Shown here piece by piece: positions 20,694 through 31,339 of a DNA stretch of 64,000 bases. Source of the DNA: Vibrio sp. CB1-14 (GTDB lineage: Bacteria; Pseudomonadota; Gammaproteobacteria; Enterobacterales; Vibrionaceae); assembly GCF_040412085.2 (NCBI RefSeq), contig NZ_CP115920.1, positions 2,480,001 to 2,544,000 on the forward strand, given 5' to 3'. Made by a program: the position numbers and the translations under genes. A model generated the notes under the pieces. It did not search any database, was not told the DNA's origin, and saw only the letters and a program-made list of their open reading frames with translations. Each line of letters begins with the position of its first letter. Within the stretch, counting starts at the first letter, position 1.

Positions 20694-21446
20694 TTAGTTG
20701 GCTAGTAACGCTCGAACTTGCTCGAGATCTTCAGGGGTATCAACACCCGCAGGTGGTGCGTCGATAGCAAGCGCCACGTGTATACGCTCGCCATACCAAA
20801 GCACTCTTAGCTGCTCTAATGACTCAATTTTCTCAAGTGCGCTAGGTGCCCAATTAATATACGTATTAATAAAGCCCGCTCGGTAAGCATAGATACCAAT
20901 GTGGCGCATCAAGGGTTGCTTGGCCGCTAATTTAGGTTCATTTGCGTATGCATCACGATCCCATGGGATAGTAGCTCGGCTAAAATAGAGCGCAAATCCA
21001 TTTTGATCCGTGACCACTTTAACTGCGTTTGGATTGAACACTTCGGCTTCATGCTCAATCGCCACGCCAAGTGTCGCCATTGGAGCTTGGCTTGATTGAA
21101 GATTTTCCGCTACCTGAGCAATGATGCTCGCTGGAATCAACGGCTCATCCCCTTGTACATTAACAATGGTGTGATCATCATCGATACCCATCAGCTTAAC
21201 CACTTCGGCCAAGCGCTCTGTACCTGATTCATGATCGGGTGACGTCATGCACACTTCACCACCAAAAGCTTGCACTGCCGCTTCAACACGCACATCGTCC
21301 GTAGCAACGACAACACGCTCTGCGCCCGATTGTTTCGCGCGCTCATAGACGTGTTGCACCATAGGTTTACCAACGATGTCAGCCAAAGGCTTGCCCGGCA
21401 GACGCGATGAGTTGTAACGAGCAGGAATGATAACCGTGAATGCCAT
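20694..21446 (-). CDS. kdsB: 3-deoxy-manno-octulosonate cytidylyltransferase
   Basis: A 250-residue nucleotidyltransferase that activates Kdo as CMP-Kdo for lipopolysaccharide inner core. The N-terminal substrate loop [18 protein letters not shown] (near residue 6), VVATDDVRV near 47 and [12 protein letters not shown] near 98 match the family. The ATG directly follows the stop of the Trm112-family gene (TAAATG), and the order msbA-lpxK-ycaR-kdsB is as in E. coli. It is the last gene of this operon. Confidence 0.98.
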   Translation of the reverse strand: MAFTVIIPARYNSSRLPGKPLADIVGKPMVQHVYERAKQSGAERVVVATDDVRVEAAVQAFGGEVCMTSPDHESGTERLAEVVKLMGIDDDHTIVNVQGDEPLIPASIIAQVAENLQSSQAPMATLGVAIEHEAEVFNPNAVKVVTDQNGFALYFSRATIPWDRDAYANEPKLAAKQPLMRHIGIYAYRAGFINTYINWAPSALEKIESLEQLRVLWYGERIHVALAIDAPPAGVDTPEDLEQVRALLAN

Positions 21447-21626
21447 TTAGCGACCCTCTTCCATGCTCATTTGGCGCGCTTCAGGTTCGAGTAACACCGG
21501 AATACCCTCTTTGATAGGGTAAGCAAGGCGGTCTAGCTTACAAATAAGCTCTTGTTTATCTTTATCGAAGGTTAGCTTTCCTTTGCATACTGGGCATGCG
21601 ACGATCTCAAGTAATCTATGATCCAT
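21447..21626 (-). CDS. Trm112 family protein (YcaR-like)
   Basis: A 59-residue protein starting [18 protein letters not shown]. The CPVC pair near residue 11 and a later Cys ([13 protein letters not shown]) are those of the small YcaR/Trm112 family, zinc-ribbon-like partners of methyltransferases; the partner here is unknown. Its start lies inside the lpxK end (11-base overlap) and its stop is followed directly by the kdsB ATG, so it is translated with both. It is short and easily missed. E. coli has the same gene (ycaR) between lpxK and kdsB. Confidence 0.93.
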   Translation of the reverse strand: MDHRLLEIVACPVCKGKLTFDKDKQELICKLDRLAYPIKEGIPVLLEPEARQMSMEEGR

Positions 21627-22620
21627 AACTCTCTATTACCTTGTTGATTTCTTGTAGTATTTGCTCACCATCTTGGCGATTAAACTGTGCCGAGACTGGC
21701 AAATACCACCAATTATCCTTTGAAAATGAGCGGCATTTTACCGCATCTTTCTCGGTCATAATGACGTTTTCCACGCCATGACTAAATTCTGCTAGCTTAG
21801 TCTCATCAAACGCTTGGTGGTCAGCAAACCCTTGCGTTTTTACAAGGTTTGCTCCGAGTTGACTTAAGGTGTCGAAAAAGCGCGGAGGGTGCCCTATCCC
21901 GGCAAATGCAGCCAAGGTACCCAGTTGTTCTACCGAAGCAGTTTGACCGTTGTTCAAATTGATCGCCACATTCGGAGCAAGCGTGAATCGCTTTTCGCGT
22001 TCATTAGCCTCAACGTCCCCACCATTAACGACTAGCAGGTTGACTTCATCAAGCCTAGATAGTGGCTCTCTCAGAGGGCCGAGTGGAATAGGCTGCTGAT
22101 TACCAAACCGCCTCACACCATCAATCACCACGATTTCATAAGCTCGCTCGAGGGCATAATGCTGCAAGCCGTCATCGGTAATGATGACATCAGCCCCAAG
22201 TAATTCTAAATGCTTAACCGCATTGGCTCGAACCGGATCCACACAGACCGGAACCTGCGTTCTTTCGAAAATAAGCTTAGGCTCGTCACCACATTCGCTT
22301 GCGGCAGTGTCTGAGGTAACCAGTAGCGGGTAAGCACTCGCTTTTCCGCCGTAACCACGAGAAACCACGCCCGGTTTTTTACCCTGATTTAGAAGCTGTT
22401 CAACGAGCCACACCACCATCGGAGTTTTACCGTTGCCGCCCGCTGTAATGTTACCTACAACGATCACAGGTACGTGGGAACGATAGCTTGGTTTGTCACC
22501 CGATGAATACGCTTTACGACGTTTGGCTGAGATAAAGCGATACAGTCTGCTCAGTGGCCACAGCAGAGGCCACAACAGCAATCCCAGCGGATGTCTACCA
22601 AACCAGATCTGCTCTATCAC
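21616..22620 (-). CDS. lpxK: Tetraacyldisaccharide 4'-kinase
   Basis: A 334-residue kinase that phosphorylates the lipid A disaccharide at the 4' position, on the cytoplasmic face of the inner membrane. The N-terminus has a hydrophobic helix ([18 protein letters not shown]). The Walker A variant [12 protein letters not shown] is near residue 62, and the DDGLQHYAL motif is near 154. Its start overlaps the msbA stop by one base, so flippase and kinase are coupled. Length is typical. Confidence 0.97.
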   Translation of the reverse strand: MIEQIWFGRHPLGLLLWPLLWPLSRLYRFISAKRRKAYSSGDKPSYRSHVPVIVVGNITAGGNGKTPMVVWLVEQLLNQGKKPGVVSRGYGGKASAYPLLVTSDTAASECGDEPKLIFERTQVPVCVDPVRANAVKHLELLGADVIITDDGLQHYALERAYEIVVIDGVRRFGNQQPIPLGPLREPLSRLDEVNLLVVNGGDVEANEREKRFTLAPNVAINLNNGQTASVEQLGTLAAFAGIGHPPRFFDTLSQLGANLVKTQGFADHQAFDETKLAEFSHGVENVIMTEKDAVKCRSFSKDNWWYLPVSAQFNRQDGEQILQEINKVIESYGS

Positions 22621-24371
22621 TAGTGCTCACCAAACTGAATTTTGTGTAGCTGAGCATAAGCACCTTGGTGATCTAGCAGAGTCTTGTGATCTCCACGCTC
22701 GATGATCTCGCCATCATCGACGACTAATATTTCGTCCGCTTCTTCAATTGTCGACAGACGATGTGCAATCACTAATACTGTTTTGTCTTTTTGTAACTCA
22801 TCGAGTGCGGCTTGGATAGCACGTTCCGATTCAGTGTCTAGTGCCGAGGTTGCTTCATCTAAAATCAAGATAGGTGCATCTCGGAGCAGAGCTCTGGCAA
22901 TCGCAATGCGTTGACGCTGGCCACCGGAAAGACTTGCGCCATTCTCACCAATGACGGTATCCAAACCTTGATCTAGGTTGCTGATAAACTCCATTGCGTG
23001 CGCCAACTTAGCCGCGTGCTCAATCTGCTCTCGAGAGAATTGGCCATCTGTCGCATACGCAATATTGTTGGCAATGGTATCGTTGAACAAGTGTACATTT
23101 TGCGATACCAGCGCAAAATGCTTACGCAGGTTGGTCAGTTTAATGTCTTCAATTTTGTAACCATCAAGCTCAATACTGCCGCTATCAATGTCGTAAAAGC
23201 GTGTAAACAAGTTAGCGATGGTGCTTTTTCCTGAACCCGAACGTCCCACTAGCGCAATGGTCTTTCCTGCCGGCAAATCAAAACTCACGTTGCGAAGCGC
23301 GGGCTTCTCAGTGCCTGCGTACGTGAAAGTGATGTCTTTCACTGCTAGATCGCCTTTTGCCTTCTCAATTTCGACCGTGCCATTATCGCGCTCTACTTCG
23401 AGATCCATAAGGCTAAACAAGGTATGACTCGCTGCCATACCGCGCTGGAATTCTGCCGTCACACCAGTTAGTGCTTTGAGTGGACGCATCAATGAGAACA
23501 TAGCAGAGAAAATGACCGTAAAGGTACCTGCGGTAAGCTGTTCACGAACTTCATCAAAGCTCGCTAGATACAATACGGCGACAAGCGCAAGAGACGCGAT
23601 CATTTGAATCACAGGGTTCGCAATCGCAGATGCAGCAACCATCTTCATAGTCTGCTGGCGCATTTGATTACTCATTTCATCAAATCGCGCCTTTTCAACC
23701 TGTTGACCGCCATAACTCAACACCACTTTATGGCCTTTCAGCATCTGCTCTGCCGAGGTAGTCATATGACCCATCGACGTCTGCATGCTATGAGAAATCT
23801 TGCGAAAACGCTTAGAAACGAAGCGAATTGCCCAGGCGACAACCGGCGCGACAACCAGTAGAACCAGTGAAAGCTGCCAACTGCTCCAAAACATCAGGAA
23901 CAATAGGCCTAAAATACTTGCCCCTTCACGAACAATGCTGACCAGCGAGCGGCTCGTAGCCCCGGCTACTTGTTCTGAGTCATAGGTAATTCGAGACAGT
24001 AGCCCACCCGTCGATTCTTTATCAAAAAACGAGACTGGCATATGCATGAAATGATTGAAGATGCCTCTTCGAAGGTGCATAACCACTTTGCCCGATACCC
24101 AGCTCAAACAGTAGGTGGAAACAAACCCGGACAAACCTCGAATCAACATCATGGCTATAATGATCAGCGGAAGGATTTTTAGAAAATTAGATTCAACATC
24201 ACCAAATCCTTCATCAAGGAGGGGTTTCAGCAACGAAAGCATGTAGGTATCTGCGGCTGCGTTGATGACCAATGCGATCACCGCCACTACTAAACCTGTC
24301 TTGTATTCACGGATATACGTCCACAATCGCTTAAACGTTTGTAGCGTAGTTTCGTCTTGATTTTGCGACAT
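22620..24371 (-). CDS. msbA: Lipid A export ABC flippase MsbA
   Basis: A 583-residue half-transporter: about six membrane helices in residues 1-330 and one ATPase domain. Walker A is GRSGSGKST near 375, the signature [16 protein letters not shown] near 480 and Walker [13 protein letters not shown] near 500. It flips lipid A-core across the inner membrane using ATP. It is followed immediately by lpxK and preceded, 30 bases away, by comEC. Confidence 0.98.
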   Translation of the reverse strand: MSQNQDETTLQTFKRLWTYIREYKTGLVVAVIALVINAAADTYMLSLLKPLLDEGFGDVESNFLKILPLIIIAMMLIRGLSGFVSTYCLSWVSGKVVMHLRRGIFNHFMHMPVSFFDKESTGGLLSRITYDSEQVAGATSRSLVSIVREGASILGLLFLMFWSSWQLSLVLLVVAPVVAWAIRFVSKRFRKISHSMQTSMGHMTTSAEQMLKGHKVVLSYGGQQVEKARFDEMSNQMRQQTMKMVAASAIANPVIQMIASLALVAVLYLASFDEVREQLTAGTFTVIFSAMFSLMRPLKALTGVTAEFQRGMAASHTLFSLMDLEVERDNGTVEIEKAKGDLAVKDITFTYAGTEKPALRNVSFDLPAGKTIALVGRSGSGKSTIANLFTRFYDIDSGSIELDGYKIEDIKLTNLRKHFALVSQNVHLFNDTIANNIAYATDGQFSREQIEHAAKLAHAMEFISNLDQGLDTVIGENGASLSGGQRQRIAIARALLRDAPILILDEATSALDTESERAIQAALDELQKDKTVLVIAHRLSTIEEADEILVVDDGEIIERGDHKTLLDHQGAYAQLHKIQFGEH

Positions 24372-24401
24372 AATTCTTTATCGTTTCTTTTTACTATCCT
24401 T

Positions 24402-26684
24402 TCATTCTACTCTGCTTCGTAACATCTGCCTATACCAAGGGTCGAGGTATTCGGACCTCGTTGTGGAAACGATGATTTCTTGACCAGAAAAGTCAAATAT
24501 GACATGCCCATCTACACCCGTTTCAAACCAAGTGCTGCCATTTTGTTGATACTGTGCTCTAACCTCTGGACTCGGCAACGCCCATCTTGAATTAAATCGA
24601 GTCGAGGCCACGACGTTTTTTGCGTCAATCGTTCTATGCAGAAAAGAGGAGGAGGATGTACTACTGCCATGGTGAGGCACACTCATGACATCGATTGACA
24701 GAGGCTCTAGGCGTCTTGCCAACAATATCTCACTCACTTTTTCTATATCGCCTGTCAATAACAGTCGCTTAGATTGATTACCTTTTTCAAAGGTAACCAG
24801 CACGACACAAGAATGGGGGTTATAAGCCCGAGGAACTCGCTTCGGTGGCCAAAGCACCGAAAACTCCAGTGCCTTCCAACGCCAGTGAGTACCTTGAACG
24901 CATCGTGTATCCGTTGTGTCTCCCTCTGGACGGCGAATCCATTTTGGATTCCAGCGCTTTTGCAGTGCCAATTCTCCACCCGCATGATCATTGTCACCAT
25001 GACTAAGAATCAGTCCATCTAAATGTGTTACCCCAGCGGCAATCAAGTTTGGTGTTACAACCGTGTCTACCATTGAAAAGTTGTCATTGGCGCTTCCAGT
25101 ATCATAGATAACGGCTTCATCTCCTTGAATAATGGCCACCGCTAAACCATGCCCCACATCAAAAAACTGCACTGAAACGTCAGACTCTCGCTCCAGGCCA
25201 AGCCTTATCAATATCGTTAGTAGCGTCAGGGTATACAGCGCTTGTCGAGACAGCCATCTATAGAGCAGCACCAAAACAATCAACGGCAGCAAAAGCCCAA
25301 GATCTCCAACGCCAATATCCAACCAAAACAAAGGGGCGAATCCAATGGCAAATTCTAGTGGCGTCAACGCAATATCGAGCATCTTCCATAGCCAATCGAA
25401 ACCTGTCGTCACCGAAGCTAGCAATGCAGCAAACAAAGATAGCGGCACAATACACACACTAAACCATGCGACAAATAAGACGTTGTAGAGCGCCCCAATC
25501 AATGACAAACCTTGGAATAGATAGCCAATAATCGGAATGAAGCACAGCGACAGCGCTAAGTGGAGTGAGAGCACTTTTACGACAACGTTTTGCCTTGTTG
25601 CCAACCATGCGTGGGTCATCACGAGTAGCGTAACGGCAGAGAATGAAAGCCAGAAACTAAGGCTTGCAGCGGAAAATGGAACTAGGGTTAATACCGTTGA
25701 CGAGGCTAAAAGGATGATCGTTAAGCGATGAACTCTTGCTTGCCATAATAGCAAACCGCTTATGACGACCAACATAATCAACGCCCGTACCGTTGAAATC
25801 GCAAAATAGCCCAAGGCGCAATAGAGCAGAGCGATAAGAAAGCCACTAAGCAAACTTAGCGGCAAGCCATAAAGCGTCAACCAAGCTCTTGCTTTCGGGC
25901 GAAGCAGAACTTTAGTGAGCGTAAAAACTATACTTGCTATCGCATACCCCAAAGCAAACACGATACCAACATGTAATCCTGAAATCGCAATAAGATGAGA
26001 AAGGCCACTATACTGAAGCTGACGCCGCATCTCATCGGCAAGCTCACTGCGATCTCCAAATATTAGAGCGAGGTAGAGTCCCTGAAATCGGCTTTTCTGG
26101 GTTGCATGGCGAACGGCATCGTGAAAGGTCGCTCGCCAATGGGGACGACTAACCACAATAGTGTGATTTTTGGCGGGCAGAGTGACTTTAGCGACGATAC
26201 CTTGTGAAAATAGATGCTTTTCTCGGTCAAATCCTGCGTTATTGAGCGTGCCTGAGATACGACTTGCGGACACTGACGCAGTAACAAAAATGCCAGGAGC
26301 TAGCGCAGACTGGGATTTTAACAGCACTTTAGGTCGTAAAAACAACGAGATTTTCTGATCATTAATCGTAAGCACAGTGGCTTGAACTTCATAGCCATGA
26401 GTTATTTTCTTAAAATAGCTGTCAACTCGCGCTTTTATGGTAATATCTGTGCCAAATTGAAAAAGTACCCTAGATTGGTACTTGTAAAGGTTCCCTTGTA
26501 TCAACGCTAAGGACATTGCAATAAACGCCGCAGAAAGGATCCAGCGACGTGTTATTAAGCAAGCGATACTCACTAAGGACGCCGGGATCGACCAAACCGT
26601 ACTTGGCATCACAGGCCACCAGACGGCGCTAATCAGTACTAATGAATAGCAAAGTGGAACTGCGATGCTTGTTAACAGAGCCAT
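24402..26684 (-). CDS. comEC: DNA uptake channel protein ComEC/Rec2
   Basis: A 760-residue inner-membrane protein: an N-terminal DUF4131/OB-like part (about 30-190), the Competence domain with SGLSHLIAISGLHVGIVFALG near 230 and many membrane helices to about 490, and a C-terminal metallo-lactamase-like part (SHGDNDHAGG near 560; SVPHHGSSTSS later). It carries single-stranded DNA into the cytoplasm during natural transformation, which Vibrio performs on chitin. Its start is only eight bases from that of the divergent DUF2062 gene. The gene heads a minus-strand run with msbA-lpxK-kdsB. Confidence 0.93.
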   Translation of the reverse strand: MALLTSIAVPLCYSLVLISAVWWPVMPSTVWSIPASLVSIACLITRRWILSAAFIAMSLALIQGNLYKYQSRVLFQFGTDITIKARVDSYFKKITHGYEVQATVLTINDQKISLFLRPKVLLKSQSALAPGIFVTASVSASRISGTLNNAGFDREKHLFSQGIVAKVTLPAKNHTIVVSRPHWRATFHDAVRHATQKSRFQGLYLALIFGDRSELADEMRRQLQYSGLSHLIAISGLHVGIVFALGYAIASIVFTLTKVLLRPKARAWLTLYGLPLSLLSGFLIALLYCALGYFAISTVRALIMLVVISGLLLWQARVHRLTIILLASSTVLTLVPFSAASLSFWLSFSAVTLLVMTHAWLATRQNVVVKVLSLHLALSLCFIPIIGYLFQGLSLIGALYNVLFVAWFSVCIVPLSLFAALLASVTTGFDWLWKMLDIALTPLEFAIGFAPLFWLDIGVGDLGLLLPLIVLVLLYRWLSRQALYTLTLLTILIRLGLERESDVSVQFFDVGHGLAVAIIQGDEAVIYDTGSANDNFSMVDTVVTPNLIAAGVTHLDGLILSHGDNDHAGGELALQKRWNPKWIRRPEGDTTDTRCVQGTHWRWKALEFSVLWPPKRVPRAYNPHSCVVLVTFEKGNQSKRLLLTGDIEKVSEILLARRLEPLSIDVMSVPHHGSSTSSSSFLHRTIDAKNVVASTRFNSRWALPSPEVRAQYQQNGSTWFETGVDGHVIFDFSGQEIIVSTTRSEYLDPWYRQMLRSRVE

Positions 26685-26692
26685 GTTTTCCT

Positions 26693-27202
26693 ATGCCAAG
26701 AAAGTTTATTAAACGTTTCATGCCTGATCACGAGATGATCAAAAAACAAAAGGCATTGAAAGTGTTCGGCAATGTCCTCTACAACCCGAACTTATGGTGC
26801 CTAAACCGTCGCTCTGCGGCTGGCGCGTTTGCGGTTGGCCTGTTTATGGCGTTTGTACCACTACCAAGTCAAATGATCATGGCTGCCGGCCTTGCGATTC
26901 TATTTGGGGTGAACTTACCTCTTTCTGTTGCTCTCGTTTGGATCAGTAACCCCGTGACAATGCCGGTGCTGTTCTACTTCGCATATAAAGTTGGCGCATT
27001 CTGCATGAATACACCGCCACAGCCGTTCCACTTCGAATTATCGTGGCAGTACCTCTCAGAACAAATGGCAACCATTGGACCTCCATTCCTACTCGGCTGC
27101 ACGATTTGTGGTGTCGTTAGTGCACTTGCTGGTTATTTCGGTATTCGAGGTCTTTGGCGCTATTCAGTTGTACGCAGTTGGCAACAGCGCTCAACACGTT
27201 AA
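26693..27202 (+). CDS. DUF2062 family membrane protein
   Basis: A 169-residue protein starting MPRKFIKRFMPDHEMIKKQ. The residues NLWCLNRRSAAGAFAVGLFMAF and VALVWISNPVTMPVLFYFAYKVG are the DUF2062 hallmark, with about three membrane helices. The family's function is unknown. The ATG at 26693 is better than an in-frame one at 26642, which lies inside comEC and adds a stretch without family similarity. A terminator follows at 27340. Any promoter for this gene must lie within the comEC 5' coding region. Confidence 0.88.
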   Translation: MPRKFIKRFMPDHEMIKKQKALKVFGNVLYNPNLWCLNRRSAAGAFAVGLFMAFVPLPSQMIMAAGLAILFGVNLPLSVALVWISNPVTMPVLFYFAYKVGAFCMNTPPQPFHFELSWQYLSEQMATIGPPFLLGCTICGVVSALAGYFGIRGLWRYSVVRSWQQRSTR

Positions 27203-27339
27203 TTGGATAGCTCTCCAAGTACAACGAATCTCACTGACTCTGTGAGCCAGACAAAGTATCGTTGAAACTGACAAGTCAGACAGTAACTACAGACAAATAG
27301 TCACTAAAGACAAAATGTAACGAAAAACAGATGGCAATG

Positions 27340-27368
27340 AAAAAGGACCACATTATGTGGTCCTTTTT
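27340..27368 (+). terminator. Terminator between DUF2062 gene and lolE
   Basis: Stem AAAAAGGACCAC / GTGGTCCTTTTT with a five-base loop, between two convergent genes; works in both directions. Confidence 0.9.
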
Positions 27369-27426
27369 GTGTTTCAGTCTGTGATAAAAACAAGTCAGTG
27401 ATAAACTCACCTTCCGCTTGAGACAA

Positions 27427-28665
27427 CTACTTAGCACTGAGTACCGTAGCCGGATTGAGTTGGCTGGCTTTCGTCGCCGGATACCACGTCGCGATAAGGC
27501 TGAGCAAAGTTGCAGTACCCGCTACCAGTAACACGTCATTCCAAACCAGTTGTGATGGCAAAAAGTCAACAAAGTAAATATCCCCAGATAGGAACTTGTG
27601 ACCAAGCAGATTCTCCAAAGAGGAAATAATTGGCGTTAAATTAAGCGCAACAACACTGCCGACGATGCCACCGACAACACTCCCCACCACTCCGGAAAAT
27701 ACGCCCTGCCAGACAAAGATTCGTTTGATCAAACCGTCCGTCGCACCCATGGTGCGCAGAATCGCAATTTCAGAGGCTCGATCTTTCACCGCCATCATGA
27801 GCGTCGATACAATGTTAAAACACGCAACCCCAATAACCAGAACCATCACAAGGTACATAATGGTTCTAACTAACTGAATGTCACGATACAAGAAGCCATA
27901 CTTTTGTTTCCAACTACGAAGATACACATACTCGTTCAGTGTATTGCCGACTTCACGTACTACCAATGGCGCATCAAACACGTTATCCACTTTTATTGAT
28001 ACACCAGTGACTCTGTCACCCAGTCGCGCATAACTTTGTGCATCTTCTAAAGGCACGATAGCCAAGCTATGGTCAATCTGACCGTTGAGCTCCAGTAATC
28101 CGGTTGCTTTTACTCGGACACGTCTTGGTGATTGTACTTTGCTAGCATCGCCACTGGTTGGGATCATTAATGTCACATAGTCTCCGACATCCACGCCCAC
28201 TTGCTGCGCAACACCTTGACCTAAAATGACTTGCTGTTCACCCGCTTTGAATTCAGCCCACGCGGCTTGCGAAACAAAGCTTGGCAGTGTCGAGACTTGA
28301 CTCTCAAGCTCCGGCGATACGCCCCTGAGCTCTACCGCTTTTAGCTGAGCGCCTTTTTCCACCAGCGCCGTTAAACGCACATAAGGCGCAGCCCCTTCGA
28401 CCCGCGAGTGACTGAGCGACGCGTCAACGACATTTTGCCAGCCACTAATGGGCGCGTTGACACCTTCAAACTCACCATGGGCAATAACCGACAGCACTCG
28501 GTTTTTAAGCTCTCGCTCAAAGCCGTTCATCGCTGATAGACCAATAACAATGACCGCAACCCCCACAGCAATTCCAACGATGGATGACATGGAAATAAAC
28601 GATACCATTTTGTTGCGCTGCTTGGCCTTACTAAAGCGTTTACCTATAAAAAACGATAATGACAC
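27427..28665 (-). CDS. lolE: Lipoprotein-releasing system permease LolE
   Basis: A 412-residue inner-membrane protein with four helices: one near residue 25-50 (ISMSSIVGIAVGVAVIVIGLSAMNGFE), a large periplasmic domain (about 55-270), and three near the C-terminus (VMVLVIGVACFNIVSTLMMA and later). The conserved AILRTMGATDGLIKRIF is the coupling region for the ATPase. It is the third gene of lolCDE and is nearest to E. coli LolE by its N-terminus. With LolC and LolD it lifts lipoproteins out of the membrane to LolA. It follows lolD by 13 bases. Confidence 0.96.
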   Translation of the reverse strand: MSLSFFIGKRFSKAKQRNKMVSFISMSSIVGIAVGVAVIVIGLSAMNGFERELKNRVLSVIAHGEFEGVNAPISGWQNVVDASLSHSRVEGAAPYVRLTALVEKGAQLKAVELRGVSPELESQVSTLPSFVSQAAWAEFKAGEQQVILGQGVAQQVGVDVGDYVTLMIPTSGDASKVQSPRRVRVKATGLLELNGQIDHSLAIVPLEDAQSYARLGDRVTGVSIKVDNVFDAPLVVREVGNTLNEYVYLRSWKQKYGFLYRDIQLVRTIMYLVMVLVIGVACFNIVSTLMMAVKDRASEIAILRTMGATDGLIKRIFVWQGVFSGVVGSVVGGIVGSVVALNLTPIISSLENLLGHKFLSGDIYFVDFLPSQLVWNDVLLVAGTATLLSLIATWYPATKASQLNPATVLSAK

Positions 28666-28678
28666 GACTGCTCCTTAT

Positions 28679-29386
28679 CTATGCGCCAACTGTCGCAGCA
28701 TTTGTTACTGCGTCGACCAGAAGGCCGTCTTGCATGTGCAACTGTTTGTCCATTTTAGCGGCCAGTTCATTATCATGTGTGACCACCAAAAATGCCGTAC
28801 CATACTCTCGATTCAAGGTGCGCATCAGGTCATAAATCGACAGCGCTGTTGCATAGTCTAAGTTACCCGTCGGCTCATCAGCCAGCACCAAGTCTGGCTT
28901 GTTCACCAAAGCCCTGGCAATAGCAACACGTTGACGCTCACCACCAGATAGCTCAGAAGGACGATGTTTTAATCGATGTCCAAGCCCCACACGCTCCAAA
29001 AGATCGCTCGCTTCTTGATGTGCCTGACTCACCTTAACACCACCAATCAGTAGCGGCATCGCCACATTTTCGACAGCTGTAAAGTCACTCAGAAGATGAT
29101 GGAATTGATACACAAAGCCCAAGTGTTGGTTGCGTAATTTGGCTTGCTGGTTACCCCCCATATCAAGCAAAGACTGACCGAGAAACTCTACACTTCCTTC
29201 GCTTGCTTCATCGAGCGCACCTAACACATGCAATAGGGTCGATTTACCCGAGCCAGACGAACCAATAATCGACACCAACTCACCTTTTTCAATGTCGAAG
29301 CTCACCCCTTTTAGCACTTCCGTATCAACTGCGCCGTCGTGGTAAGTTTTACGAATATTACGACACGCGATTAATGGATTACTCAT
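28679..29386 (-). CDS. lolD: Lipoprotein-releasing ATPase LolD
   Basis: A 235-residue ABC ATPase: Walker [10 protein letters not shown] near residue 42, signature [15 protein letters not shown] near 146 and Walker [13 protein letters not shown] near 167. It powers LolCDE. The start overlaps the lolC end by eight bases, consistent with coupled translation. Confidence 0.97.
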   Translation of the reverse strand: MSNPLIACRNIRKTYHDGAVDTEVLKGVSFDIEKGELVSIIGSSGSGKSTLLHVLGALDEASEGSVEFLGQSLLDMGGNQQAKLRNQHLGFVYQFHHLLSDFTAVENVAMPLLIGGVKVSQAHQEASDLLERVGLGHRLKHRPSELSGGERQRVAIARALVNKPDLVLADEPTGNLDYATALSIYDLMRTLNREYGTAFLVVTHDNELAAKMDKQLHMQDGLLVDAVTNAATVGA

Positions 29387-30599
29387 ATCTAAGGGCCTCT
29401 GCGGGTTTTACTGACGATGCTCGATAAGAAGGAAATAAGGTTGCGACTAAGCTGAGCAACACTGCGCCAACCACAACAACAATAATTTGATATGGGTTAA
29501 TCACCACTGGCAATTGACCACCAAAACTAAACAGGGCGACGCCCATCGCATCTAAGAGGCTATTGAGATTCGTGGCAAGTAACACGCCCAGTAGGCCACC
29601 AACGACGGCTCCCACGACGCCACTGCTCGCGCCTTGAACCATAAAGATAGCCAGCACCTGTCGGTCACTCATCCCTTGCGTTTTCAGGATAGCCACCTCA
29701 GACTGCTTCTCCATCACCACCATAATAAGCGCAGAGATAATATTGAATGCAGCGACACCAATAATGAGTCCAAGCATTAGCCCCATCATGTTCTTTTCCA
29801 TGCGCACAGCTTGGAACAACTCGCCTCTTTGCTCACGCCAATCACTCCAACGCCAGTCCTCTGGAAGCGGCTGACTACTCAGCTCCGAAACAATAAACGG
29901 GTCGTCAAAGAACAGTCGCCAGCCACTGGCCTGACCCGCTTTGTAACGCATGAGCTTGCCGGCGTCGGCAATATGGGTAACCACGAGTTGGCTATCTACA
30001 TCAGAGCCCGTACTATAGAGTCCAGCAACAGTAAACATACGCTGACTTGGGATCCGGCCTAATGGTGTGTACTGGCTGGCGCTCGTAACCATTAAACGAA
30101 CTTTATCACCCACACGAACGTCTAGCTCACGCGCTAAGCTATGACCAAGCAACACTTGATACTTGCCTGCGCTTAGCCTTTCCAAACTGCCACTGACGAT
30201 GCGAGAGCGAATCGGGTCATCACTGTCAGGCTCAATACCGATCATCATTGCTGCAGCAAGTCCTTGGTGACTTTGTAATACCGCTTCACTTCGAACAATA
30301 GGGACAGCAGATTGACTGCTGCCGTATTGAGAGAGCAATTCAACGGGCTCTTCATCGATAGAAATTCGGCCACAGTCGTGACTGATGACCGCCTGTGGCA
30401 AGACGCCCAAAATCCGGCCTTTAAGCTGGGCTTCAAAGCCATTCATCACCGACAACACCGTTACCAGAGATAACACACCAATCGTGATACCTGCGGTAGA
30501 CATGTAAGAGACAAATCGACTGAATCGGTCGCCGGAACGGCCTCTGAGATAACGCAACCCAATAAAAATTGGCAAGGGGTGAAACATAGTGTTCGCCAT
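29379..30599 (-). CDS. lolC: Lipoprotein-releasing system permease LolC
   Basis: A 406-residue permease, homologous to LolE but with the LolC N-terminus ([21 protein letters not shown]), four membrane helices and a periplasmic domain. LolC is the subunit that recruits LolA. An ATG five codons in (30587, MFHPLPIF) aligns with the E. coli start and may be the true one; neither has a good ribosome site. It is the first gene of lolCDE; transcription probably starts in the 164 bases shared with the divergent PilZ gene. Confidence 0.95.
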   Translation of the reverse strand: MANTMFHPLPIFIGLRYLRGRSGDRFSRFVSYMSTAGITIGVLSLVTVLSVMNGFEAQLKGRILGVLPQAVISHDCGRISIDEEPVELLSQYGSSQSAVPIVRSEAVLQSHQGLAAAMMIGIEPDSDDPIRSRIVSGSLERLSAGKYQVLLGHSLARELDVRVGDKVRLMVTSASQYTPLGRIPSQRMFTVAGLYSTGSDVDSQLVVTHIADAGKLMRYKAGQASGWRLFFDDPFIVSELSSQPLPEDWRWSDWREQRGELFQAVRMEKNMMGLMLGLIIGVAAFNIISALIMVVMEKQSEVAILKTQGMSDRQVLAIFMVQGASSGVVGAVVGGLLGVLLATNLNSLLDAMGVALFSFGGQLPVVINPYQIIVVVVGAVLLSLVATLFPSYRASSVKPAEALRYE

Positions 30600-30763
30600 A
30601 GAAAGATAACTACTAGCTAATGTAACCAGAAAACTGTCAGGGTTGTAGCCCTGGATGTCATTTTCCTTTTAAATTACCGACTTTTGCCGAATTCATCGGC
30701 CGTTTTCTTGATAACTCACGGATACACAGAGATAATTAACAGATGTTGATTTAGGGAAAAACT

Positions 30764-31333
30764 ATGCAGCACAACGACTTCTTTACCGTAAACGGACCGC
30801 TGAAAGCAAACATTGAACCACTCGCTATTGGCTCACAGCTTCCTGAATTAACGGACTATATCGCGGAGATCCCGCCTTCATTCGTCGCGTCAAGCGAGTT
30901 CAGCCAGCTTGATCAAAAAACGGATGCCGCTCAGCATGAGCTTAACCAGCACAATATGAAACATGTCGCAGAGCTGCTTGAACAACAAAATAGCAAGCTC
31001 AATTTGCTGCTCAACTACATGATCGCACAGCAAGACGAGCCGGAGCTCCGTTATATCACCAAAAGCTTTGGCGCCAGCCAGTTAAGCTACGTTAATAGCG
31101 ACGCCTTGCAGGTTGGACAATACGCCAAACTGAAACTGTTTTTAGATCATCCGCCTTCTGGCGTCTATTGTTATGCTGAAGTTACTCAAGTAGAGCCGCA
31201 AGACGACGGTTTCCTCATCACGCTTTCCTTTGTTCGTATTTTGGAAGAGCATCAAGACCTTCTTATTAAGGCAGCCTTACATCAGCAACAAAAACTGCTT
31301 CGTCAGCGCTCATTAGATAGAGAAAACAATTAA
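30764..31333 (+). CDS. PilZ domain protein (PlzB-like)
   Basis: A 189-residue cytoplasmic protein. Its position between lolC and mfd is that of V. cholerae PlzB, as I recall. The C-terminal half (from RYITKSFGASQLSYVN near residue 88 to about 175) has PilZ-like strands. The N-terminal half is helical, with a Gln/Asn-rich stretch (ELLEQQNSKLNLLLNYMIAQQ). I do not see a canonical RxxxR plus D/NxSxxG c-di-GMP motif, so it may not bind the ligand in the usual way. Only six bases separate its stop from the mfd start, suggesting co-transcription with the repair factor. Confidence 0.78.
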   Translation: MQHNDFFTVNGPLKANIEPLAIGSQLPELTDYIAEIPPSFVASSEFSQLDQKTDAAQHELNQHNMKHVAELLEQQNSKLNLLLNYMIAQQDEPELRYITKSFGASQLSYVNSDALQVGQYAKLKLFLDHPPSGVYCYAEVTQVEPQDDGFLITLSFVRILEEHQDLLIKAALHQQQKLLRQRSLDRENN

Positions 31334-31339
31334 TCCATT

